Part shown: positions 1 through 4,897 of the stretch, piece after piece
Numbering within the stretch: the first letter of the stretch is position 1
How the letters are laid out: each line of letters begins with the position of its first letter
Origin: Pseudomonadota bacterium
GTDB taxonomy: Bacteria; Chloroflexota; Ktedonobacteria; Ktedonobacterales; JACDGC01
Length of the DNA stretch: 7,825 nt
Reading direction: 5' to 3'
Assembly: GCA_021323815.1 (NCBI GenBank)
Contig: JAJPKG010000474.1
Span: 1 to 7,825 of the forward strand
The notes under the pieces: generated by a model
Seen by the model: only the letters and a program-made list of their open reading frames with translations
Databases searched by the model: none
Told to the model about the DNA's origin: nothing
Translations under genes and position numbers: made by a program

Positions 1-1033
1 CGAAGTCCCACACGATCAGGAAATAGGATGTGAAGCCCTTGCTGTTGATGATGTTCAGTTCATAATCGATCTTCTCACGCGCCTTATCGCTGATCTCACC
101 GAAACGGCGATACGCGCCCTGCTCGACTTGATAGCGCAGATAGGCTTCCTGAGAGGGAAACTCCGGCGGGATGGGGAAGTTGGGCAGCGCGGCCTCGCCG
201 AAGGGAATCCTGACATTGCAGCGTTCGGCGACGGCCATTGTGTTTTTCAGCGCTTCGGGCACATGGCCGAAGAGCGCTTCCATCTCAGCAGGGCTTTTCA
301 GATAATATTCTTTGCTGTCGAAGCGCATGCGCTTAGGATCGTCCAGCGTTTTGCCGGTCTGGATGCAGAGCAACACGTCCTGGGCATCGGCGTCGTCCGC
401 GCTCACGTAGTGCAGGTCGTTGGTCGCCAGCAGGGGCAAGCCGGTCTCGCGGGCGAGATCATAGAGCATTTGGTTGAGCTTGGTTTGCTCGCTGCCCTCG
501 CCGTGATGCTCCTGAATCTCCAGGAAGAAGCGCCCAGGAAACAGTTCGCGGTACCAGTTGATGGTCTGGCGCGCGCCGTTGAGGTCGCCTTTCAGCAGCA
601 GCTTGGGGATCTCGCCCGACAGGCAGCTTGAGGTGGCGATGATGCCCTCGCTATATTGCGCCAGCGTGTCGCGGTCCAGACGTGGGCGCAGATAATAGCC
701 CCTGGTGTGCGCCAGGGTGGTCAGTTGCATCAGGTTACGATAGCCCACGTCGTTCTCGGCCAGCAGCAGCAGGTGCCAGTAATCATAATGGCCGCTGTGG
801 TCGGTCATGGCGCGCGGCGTTAAATATCCCTCGACTCCTATAATGGGCTTGACACCGGCATCCATACACGCCTGATAAAACTCGATGGTGCCATACATCG
901 CACCGTGATCGGTCAGCGCCAGGGCGTTCATGCCCTGGTCTTTCGCAGCTTTCACCAGCTTCTTGATGCGTGAATGGCCATCCAGCAGGGAATATTCGCT
1001 GTGGACGTGCAGGTGCGTGAACTCAGCAGCCAT
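1..1033 (-). CDS. dnaE: DNA polymerase III subunit alpha, N-terminal part (3' end beyond the window)
   Basis: Catalytic subunit of the replicative DNA polymerase. Only the first 344 codons are visible; the gene runs off the left edge, so the polymerase active-site region is not seen. The protein opens with MAAEFTHLHVHSEYS, the PHP-domain signature of DnaE (metal-binding histidines 7, 9 and 11). TDHG follows at about 41-44 and IGVEGY at about 65-70, with GHYDYWHLLLLAENDVGYRNL at about 81-101. The visible part ends in a GFTSYFLIVWDF stretch, typical of the start of the polymerase palm of DnaE. The start is the only one that keeps the complete HLHVH motif at the usual distance; a GGAG lies about 10 nt upstream. 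The gene is divergent from the dCMP deaminase gene, with 295 bp between them. It looks like the normal chromosomal DnaE type rather than PolC, because no exonuclease insertion is seen in the PHP part. Confidence 0.95.
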   Translation of the reverse strand, partial: MAAEFTHLHVHSEYSLLDGHSRIKKLVKAAKDQGMNALALTDHGAMYGTIEFYQACMDAGVKPIIGVEGYLTPRAMTDHSGHYDYWHLLLLAENDVGYRNLMQLTTLAHTRGYYLRPRLDRDTLAQYSEGIIATSSCLSGEIPKLLLKGDLNGARQTINWYRELFPGRFFLEIQEHHGEGSEQTKLNQMLYDLARETGLPLLATNDLHYVSADDADAQDVLLCIQTGKTLDDPKRMRFDSKEYYLKSPAEMEALFGHVPEALKNTMAVAERCNVRIPFGEAALPNFPIPPEFPSQEAYLRYQVEQGAYRRFGEISDKAREKIDYELNIINSKGFTSYFLIVWDF

Positions 1034-1052
1034 CGAGGGAGATCTCCATATG

Positions 1053-1165
1053 GGCGAAAGGGACGCGACGCGAAGGACATGAAGATGGCGAAGGATGCGA
1101 AATTTTTGAAAGCATGTTCGCGTATCTTCGTTGCTTTCGCGCTCTTCGTGCGTCTCGTCCTTGCA
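1053..1165. repeat. Imperfect inverted repeat between divergent genes
   Basis: A purine-rich left part (about 1053-1103) is followed by a pyrimidine-rich right part (about 1117-1165) that is its approximate reverse complement. The clearest inner pairing is GCGAAGGATGCGAA (1089-1102) with TTCGCGTATCTTCG (1117-1130), which has one bulge and a few mismatches. GAAG/CTTC-type words recur on both sides. It is AT-rich only at the loop (1101-1109). Dispersed repeats built from such words are common in large GC-rich bacterial genomes; that comparison is from memory. It lies in the leader of dnaE on the minus strand and could form a long hairpin in that transcript. Confidence 0.45.
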
Positions 1166-1271
1166 TCTTGTTTCTACAGACGTTCTCTGTTCAGTATATG
1201 GAACGGCACACGGAGAAGGCCAGAAGGCGGGACCAACTGGCGAGGGGGAATAGTACCCAGGATGGGAGAAT

Positions 1272-1291
1272 GATATACTGTTCTATAGAAC
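1272..1291 (+). promoter_or_regulatory. Possible promoter with 12-bp palindromic operator upstream of dCMP deaminase
   Basis: TATACT at 1274-1279 resembles a -10 box. It runs directly into the perfect palindrome GTTCTATAGAAC (1280-1291), which ends 37 nt before the dCMP deaminase start. A palindrome just downstream of a -10 box is a usual place for a repressor site. No good -35 box is seen at the right distance (TAGTAC at 1251-1256 is poor), so the promoter call is weak while the palindrome itself is exact. On the other strand, TATACT at 1198-1193 could be a -10 for dnaE, also without a clear -35. Confidence 0.4.
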
Positions 1292-1328
1292 GGCTTATCA
1301 AGAGGGATGTGCCTTCCACAAGAGAGGG

Positions 1329-1838
1329 ATGATTGTTCTGCACCAGTCAACTGAGCGGCTGAGCTGGGATGATTATTACACCAGCATCGCCTATGTGGTC
1401 TCCAGCCGGTCGAGCTGCATCCGTCGGCAGGTGGGCGCGCTGATCGTGATGGAAAACCGCATCATCAGCACGGGATATAACGGCACGCCGTTTGGGGTGC
1501 CGAACTGCAATGAGGGCGGGTGCCCGCGCTGCAATTCCGAGGTGGCGTCGCTGGCGGGATATGACTGGTGCCTGTGCGTCCACGCGGAGCAAAACGCCAT
1601 CGCGCTGGCCGCCCGCCAGGGCACCTCCACCAACGGCGCGGAACTGTATGCCACCCATCGCCCGTGTTTCGGCTGCCTGAAAGAGATCATCCAGGCGGGC
1701 ATCCGCCGCGTCACCTATGCTGAAGCTATGTTGTATGATGCCGAACTGGAAGCGATCTATCAACAACTCGTCAGCGATGCCGGCATAGAGTTGCGGGCCT
1801 ATCCACGCCGGATCGAGATCACGCGGATTGGCGAGTGA
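1329..1838 (+). CDS. Deoxycytidylate (dCMP) deaminase, zinc-dependent
   Basis: A 169-residue protein of the ComEB/dCMP deaminase family, which converts dCMP to dUMP in the cytosol and supplies the substrate for thymidylate-synthase-type enzymes. The N-terminal signature LSWDDYYTSIAYVVSSRS (about 11-28) and GYNGTPFG (49-56) are typical of dCMP deaminase. The zinc site is complete: HAEQ (His85, Glu87 as proton shuttle) and PCFGC (Cys113, Cys116). Cys60, Cys65 and Cys68 in the NCNEGGCPRC stretch match the extra cysteine-rich region of this family, which may hold a structural zinc. Length is normal. The ATG is the only one before the conserved N-terminal motif, but the purine tract AGAGAGGG directly abuts it, so ribosome-binding spacing is poor and the exact start is slightly uncertain. 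In context with a dNMP kinase and a thymidylate-synthase-fold enzyme downstream, it probably feeds dUMP to them. It is 167 bp upstream of the kinase and may be a separate transcript. Confidence 0.93.
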   Translation: MIVLHQSTERLSWDDYYTSIAYVVSSRSSCIRRQVGALIVMENRIISTGYNGTPFGVPNCNEGGCPRCNSEVASLAGYDWCLCVHAEQNAIALAARQGTSTNGAELYATHRPCFGCLKEIIQAGIRRVTYAEAMLYDAELEAIYQQLVSDAGIELRAYPRRIEITRIGE

Positions 1839-1849
1839 CAGGCAAAGCT

Positions 1850-1872
1850 GGCGCGGCATGCCGTGCCCCTAC
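1850..1872 (+). repeat. Palindrome followed by CCCTAC (copy A)
   Basis: An 18-bp palindrome (1850-1867), GGCGCGGC AT GCCGTGCC type, with one position that is G.U in RNA, starts 11 nt after the deaminase stop and is followed by CCCTAC. The same arrangement, a GC-rich palindrome then CCCTAC, recurs at 2794-2819. It may help to end the deaminase transcript, though there is no T tract. Confidence 0.5.
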
Positions 1873-1893
1873 GGAACTGAGGTCATTGCCCCT

Positions 1894-1939
1894 AGCCCAT
1901 CAGGGTTTCTGCTCCGAGCCGGGAGGTTCAACTCCCGGC
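1894..1939 (+). repeat. Two-hairpin dispersed repeat, copy 1
   Basis: AGCCC (1894-1898), a short spacer and GGGTTT make a small first hairpin. After CTGCTCCGA comes a strong second hairpin, GCCGGGAG (1918-1925) with CTCCCGGC (1932-1939) and a GTTCAA loop. Two further copies lie at 5851 and 6843 in the same orientation. A flanking GAGCC/GGCTC pair (1916-1920 and 1941-1945) could compete with the second stem. It lies between the deaminase stop and the kinase start. Function is unknown: terminator-like, leader element or REP-like repeat. Confidence 0.65.
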
Positions 1940-2005
1940 AGGCTCGACGGGCAATTACCGCGCCACAAGAAACTTTTCCCCTCACACGAAAGCGAGACAT
2001 CCGCT

Positions 2006-2644
2006 ATGCCACAATCCAATCTGCCACGCTTCGTCATCTTCGAGGGGGTGGACGGCACCGGCAAAACGTCGCTGTCGCGGGCGCTGGTGGCGTATTATCG
2101 CGAGCGCAGGCCGGAGATGACGGTGTTTCACGATGCCTTCCCCGGCGCGCGACCCGGCACGCTGGGAGAATGGGTCTATCGCTTCCATCATGGCACCGCC
2201 CGCGACGCGCCAAAGCTGGACGGGATCGACCCCGTCGCACGCCAATTGCTGCACGTGGCGGCGCACGTGGATACCATTCGCTCGCAGATCATGCCCATCC
2301 TGACGAATCCGGAGGGGGGCACAGTGATTCTGGATCGCTATTGGTGGAGCACGTATGCGTATAGCCGACCCTATCTTTCGCCGGAACAGGCGCTGGCCAT
2401 CATCGAGCCGGAGCGCGTGTTTTGGCGTGAGATGCAGCCGCCGGTCGCGGTGTATCTGACGCGGCAGCGCACGTTGAAACCCGATGAGCTTGATCAGCCG
2501 CACCACCAGCAACTGGCGGCATATTATGGCGAGATTGTGGCACAGGAGCGCGCAACGGGGATGGTCATCCACGAGATAGCTAATAATGGTACCTTCGAGG
2601 AACTCTGGCAGCAACTTGTATCTTTAATAGAGAAGCAACGATGA
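2006..2644 (+). CDS. Thymidylate-kinase-like P-loop (deoxy)nucleotide kinase
   Basis: A 212-residue P-loop kinase that most resembles dTMP kinase, which phosphorylates dTMP to dTDP. EGVDGTGKTS (13-22) is the Walker A loop, FPGARPGTLGE (45-55) corresponds to the dNMP-binding FP/PGGT region, and DRYWWSTYAYS (110-120) is the DRY..S..AY motif of dTMP kinases. A LID-like basic stretch (RQRTLKPDELDQ, about 153-164) follows. Odd points: the Asp/Ala-Arg pair usual in the 'FAADR' helix reads Ala86-His87, and the WW after DRY is unusual, so the base specificity may differ. The start at ATG 2006 puts the P-loop at residue 14, as expected; the frame is open further upstream but runs through a hairpin repeat, so a longer protein is unlikely. 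The ribosome site is weak. Given its neighbours, the substrate could be dTMP, 5-hydroxymethyl-dUMP, or hydroxymethyluracil in DNA; the sequence alone does not decide. Confidence 0.8.
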   Translation: MPQSNLPRFVIFEGVDGTGKTSLSRALVAYYRERRPEMTVFHDAFPGARPGTLGEWVYRFHHGTARDAPKLDGIDPVARQLLHVAAHVDTIRSQIMPILTNPEGGTVILDRYWWSTYAYSRPYLSPEQALAIIEPERVFWREMQPPVAVYLTRQRTLKPDELDQPHHQQLAAYYGEIVAQERATGMVIHEIANNGTFEELWQQLVSLIEKQR

Positions 2645-2655
2645 AGGCGGAGCGG

Positions 2656-2802
2656 GCGAGACATGCCGGGCGCGTTGCCGAGGGAACCAGGCGCGATGCC
2701 GAGGGAACCAGGCGCGATGCCGAGGGAACCAGGCGCGATGCCGAGGGAACCGGGCGCGATGCCGAGGGAACCGGGCGCGATGCCGAGGGAACCGGGCGCG
2801 AT
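2656..2802 (+). repeat. Six perfect-length 21-bp tandem repeats plus one degenerate unit
   Basis: Six head-to-tail units of GCCGAGGGAACC(A/G)GGCGCGAT occupy 2677-2697, 2698-2718, 2719-2739, 2740-2760, 2761-2781 and 2782-2802. The first three units carry CAGG and the last three CGGG, which suggests block duplication. A degenerate seventh unit lies at 2656-2676. The unit contains no stop codon in any frame, so all frames appear open, and the open frames here are no evidence of coding. Twenty-one base pairs is about two helical turns, so any bound protein would sit on the same face of the DNA at each unit. The array fills the gap between the kinase and the HMUDK_hel gene. Confidence 0.92.
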
Positions 2803-2819
2803 GAATCGCGCCCCTACAG
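2794..2819 (+). repeat. Palindrome followed by CCCTAC (copy B), end of the tandem array
   Basis: GGGCGCGAT (2794-2802) and ATCGCGCCC (2805-2813) form a perfect 9-bp inverted repeat around GA, followed by CCTACAGA. The left arm is the last 9 bases of the final 21-bp unit. Copy A is at 1850-1872. It could fold in RNA or act as a recombination or slippage seed for the array. Confidence 0.6.
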
Positions 2820-2820
2820 A

Positions 2821-2850
2821 CCATAATCAATATACAATATAGAGGAAGGC
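2821..2850 (+). promoter_or_regulatory. AT-rich promoter-like island and strong ribosome site before the HMUDK_hel gene
   Basis: In a GC-rich neighbourhood this is a short AT-rich stretch with overlapping -10-like words (CATAAT at 2822-2827, TATACA at 2831-2836). It may start a separate transcript for the three downstream genes. No convincing -35 is visible. AGAGGAAGG (2841-2849) is a strong Shine-Dalgarno sequence. It is 5 nt from an ATG at 2855 that opens only a 7-codon frame ending at 2878, and 13 nt from the ATG at 2863 that opens the real gene. Confidence 0.35.
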
Positions 2851-2862
2851 GGCGATGAACGG

Positions 2863-3834
2863 ATGGCATCTGATGTGACCTTTGCCAGCTTCAACCAGGA
2901 GCGGCTGGACATCTTTTGGCGCTTCGTTTGCGAGCGCCAGATGGTCTGGAAGAAGCGCGTCCTGCTGAAGCTGCCGCCGCCGTGGACCGACGATCCCATC
3001 CTGCGTGTCGAACGCTTCACCAACATTTATCGCGAGCTTGATCCCGGCACGCAATACGTCATTCAAGAGGTGCTGGAAAAGGACGCGACCAAAGAGGATA
3101 AGGTCTTCAATGTGATGCTCTATCGCCTGATCGGGCGGTCTGAGACGCACCAGCGCGTCGGCTTTCAGCAGGTGAAGGATTTCGACCCGGCGCATCTGGT
3201 GCGGGTGCTGCACGCCATCCGCGACGAGGGCAAGTCGCCTTACACGGCAGCATATCTGGTGAGCGGCTATACCATGATGGGTACGCACGACAAGGCGGAA
3301 AATATTGCCCGGCTCTTCGGCCAATTGCAACGCACATACACCAATTTCTATAGCCGGCTCTCGTCATGTCCCACGTCTGAGGCGGCGTATGAGGTGTTGC
3401 GCGCGGCCAATGGGTTCGGCAACTTCCTGGCCTATCAGGTGCTGGTCGATCTGCTCTATCCGCTGGCGTGTTATGACGGCAAGCCGTTGTTGCCCTTCTC
3501 GCATGATGACTGGGCGGCGGCTGGGCCGGGGGCGCAACGAGGGATCAAGATGTTGCTGCGGCCAGAGACCGACCCGCCAACGCTGGACGTCATGCGCTGG
3601 TTACGCGAGCATCAACATGAAGAATTCGCCCGGCTGGGTCTCGCTTTCCCGTTCCTCATCGACGAACGCACCCAGCAGCCGAAAGATATCTCGCTGGCAA
3701 ACATCCAAAACTGCTTGTGTGAATATCATAAATATATCAAGATCGGCAATGGCACCGGCAAGGGGCGCAGAAAATTTGCCCAGCCCGCCGCCGCGCCAGC
3801 GCAGTTGACGCTGGGGGAAGGATTTGCGCGATGA
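2863..3834 (+). CDS. Putative DNA base hypermodification protein, aGPT-Pplase2 / HMUDK_hel family
   Basis: A 323-residue soluble, mostly helical protein. By motif memory it belongs to the family called alpha-glutamyl/putrescinyl thymine pyrophosphorylase clade 2, or 5-hmdU DNA kinase helical domain, found in phages with hypermodified thymine and in some fungi and bacteria. Hallmarks in order: PPPWTDDPIL then RFTNIYRELDPGTQ (38-64); GFGNFLAYQVLVDLLY (184-199), a helix-hairpin-helix-like motif; AAAGPGAQRGIK (218-229); and HEEFARLGLAFP then ANIQNCLCEYHKYIK (252-293). The last ~25 residues are low-complexity (GKGRRKFAQPAAAPAQ) and basic at first, perhaps a DNA-contacting tail. No P-loop is fused to it; a separate P-loop kinase is the gene upstream. 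The family's role in modifying 5-hydroxymethyluracil in DNA is from phage work; activity here is inferred. Its stop overlaps the next start (ATGA), implying translational coupling with the thymidylate-synthase-fold enzyme. Confidence is high for the family and low for the exact reaction. Confidence 0.82.
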   Translation: MASDVTFASFNQERLDIFWRFVCERQMVWKKRVLLKLPPPWTDDPILRVERFTNIYRELDPGTQYVIQEVLEKDATKEDKVFNVMLYRLIGRSETHQRVGFQQVKDFDPAHLVRVLHAIRDEGKSPYTAAYLVSGYTMMGTHDKAENIARLFGQLQRTYTNFYSRLSSCPTSEAAYEVLRAANGFGNFLAYQVLVDLLYPLACYDGKPLLPFSHDDWAAAGPGAQRGIKMLLRPETDPPTLDVMRWLREHQHEEFARLGLAFPFLIDERTQQPKDISLANIQNCLCEYHKYIKIGNGTGKGRRKFAQPAAAPAQLTLGEGFAR

Positions 3835-4892
3835 TCGTCTTTGCGGGGACCAGCGCCGATCAAGTGTGGCGCGCGGCAGCGGTGAAGCTGCGCGAGACCG
3901 CGCCGGTGCAAGAGGGACGCGACCAGCCCACGCGCGAATTGCTGCACGCGGCCTTCAGCATCCAGCAGCCGCGCCAGCGGGTGGTGTTTGGGCGCGTCAT
4001 CAATCCCGCCTTCGCCCTGGCCGAAGTGCTGTGGATTCTCGCAGGCGCAAATTCCGTCGATTTCTTGCGCTTCTGGAATCCGCGCATGAAGCGCTTTTCG
4101 GATGACGGCACGCGCTTTCACGGCGCGTATGGCTATCGTCTGGGATGCCAACCGCGCCTAGACGCTCACATCCGTGACGCGCTCATCCCCGACCCGGCAG
4201 ATCGCCGCGAGCGAGCGGATCAACTGCGCATGGCATATGAGGCGCTGCGCGAGACGCCCACCAGCCGCCAGGTGGTCTTGCAGATCTGGGACGGCGAGCG
4301 CGATCTGCCTGATCCGCAGCCGCGATCAAAAGATATCCCCTGCAATCTGATGAGCCATCTGCTGGTGCGCGATAATAAACTGGAATGGCTGCAAGTGATG
4401 CGCTCGAACGACCTCATCTGGGGCACACCGTATAATTTCATCCAGTGGACCAGCATGCAAGAGATCGTCGCCGGCTGGCTGGGCATCGAACCCGGCACGT
4501 ATACGCACATCAGCGACTCGCTGCACGTCTATCAGCGGCATTGGGACGATCTTGACCAAATCACCCCCGCCGCGCCGGATCTGCCGGAAAACACCACGAA
4601 ACTGGCGTTGCCCTATGGTGAATGGGAACAGGTGTGGAACGCGCTGCTGGATGTCGCGCTGCATCTGACGCAGGCGAGAACCGTTGAGGCGATTCGCGCG
4701 GCGGCGCACCTTTTGCACGACATGCCGCCGGGATATCAGCAATGGGGCGCGGTGCTTGCCGCCGAAGCCCTGCGCCGGCGCGGTTTTCCTGACGAGGCGC
4801 TGGCACAGATCGATGCCGCCGGCCCCTATTGGCGGGCGAGCTGGCAGCAGTGGTACGCGCAGCAGACGCAACCACAAGAAGGCGAGGCGTAG
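3831..4892 (+). CDS. Divergent thymidylate synthase-fold enzyme, possible dUMP 5-hydroxymethylase
   Basis: A 353-residue protein whose residues ~20-240 match the thymidylate synthase/dCMP-hydroxymethylase fold, which transfers a one-carbon unit from methylene-tetrahydrofolate to C5 of a pyrimidine nucleotide. Visible counterparts of E. coli ThyA residues: Glu65 (E58) in FALAEVLW; Arg146 in TSRQVVLQIWD; nucleophile Cys171 in DIPCNLM; Arg191-Ser192 and Asp194 in MRSNDLIWGTPYN; Asn202 (N177), which in this superfamily favours uracil over cytosine; His232 and Tyr234 in DSLHVYQRH. By my hand alignment, Trp80 and Leu143, which keep water from the intermediate, are Met86 and Asp168, and His147 is Asn172. 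The usual C-terminal closing tail is absent; residues ~240-353 are instead a helical extension rich in Ala, Leu and Trp. GGGGGAAGGA (3813-3822) precedes the ATG by 8 nt, and the start overlaps the previous stop. It could be a divergent ThyA making dTMP; the alternative is a 5-hydroxymethyl-dUMP-forming enzyme. Confidence 0.85.
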   Translation: MIVFAGTSADQVWRAAAVKLRETAPVQEGRDQPTRELLHAAFSIQQPRQRVVFGRVINPAFALAEVLWILAGANSVDFLRFWNPRMKRFSDDGTRFHGAYGYRLGCQPRLDAHIRDALIPDPADRRERADQLRMAYEALRETPTSRQVVLQIWDGERDLPDPQPRSKDIPCNLMSHLLVRDNKLEWLQVMRSNDLIWGTPYNFIQWTSMQEIVAGWLGIEPGTYTHISDSLHVYQRHWDDLDQITPAAPDLPENTTKLALPYGEWEQVWNALLDVALHLTQARTVEAIRAAAHLLHDMPPGYQQWGAVLAAEALRRRGFPDEALAQIDAAGPYWRASWQQWYAQQTQPQEGEA

Positions 4893-4897
4893 TCGCC

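Noticed and set aside
974..1332. Two overlapping open frames of 99 and 72 codons between dnaE and the dCMP deaminase gene
   Set aside because: They start inside dnaE or inside the inverted repeat, have no good ribosome site, and their protein is arginine-rich with no recognisable domain; they follow from the low stop density of GC-rich repeats.
1916..1945. tRNA or tRNA T-arm in the two-hairpin element (GGTTCAA loop)
   Set aside because: Only copy 1 carries the TTCAA loop; no acceptor stem, D arm or anticodon arm fits around it, and copies 2 and 3 have other loops.
2656..2802. CRISPR array
   Set aside because: The units are directly head to tail with no spacers, and no cas gene is present; the Cas4-like nuclease has no Cas neighbours.
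2641..2842. Small repeat proteins (61 codons at 2641-2826 with an ATGA overlap to the kinase stop, and 59 codons at 2663-2842)
   Set aside because: The 21-bp unit is a multiple of three with no stop in any frame, so every frame is open. The ATGA overlap is suggestive but the heptapeptide repeats match nothing known to me, and the ends run into the palindromic repeat.
4829..4897. Earlier ATG for the nuclease at 4829
   Set aside because: It lies 64 bp inside the preceding gene and adds 23 unconserved residues; the GTG at 4898 has a ribosome site at good distance and directly follows the preceding stop.
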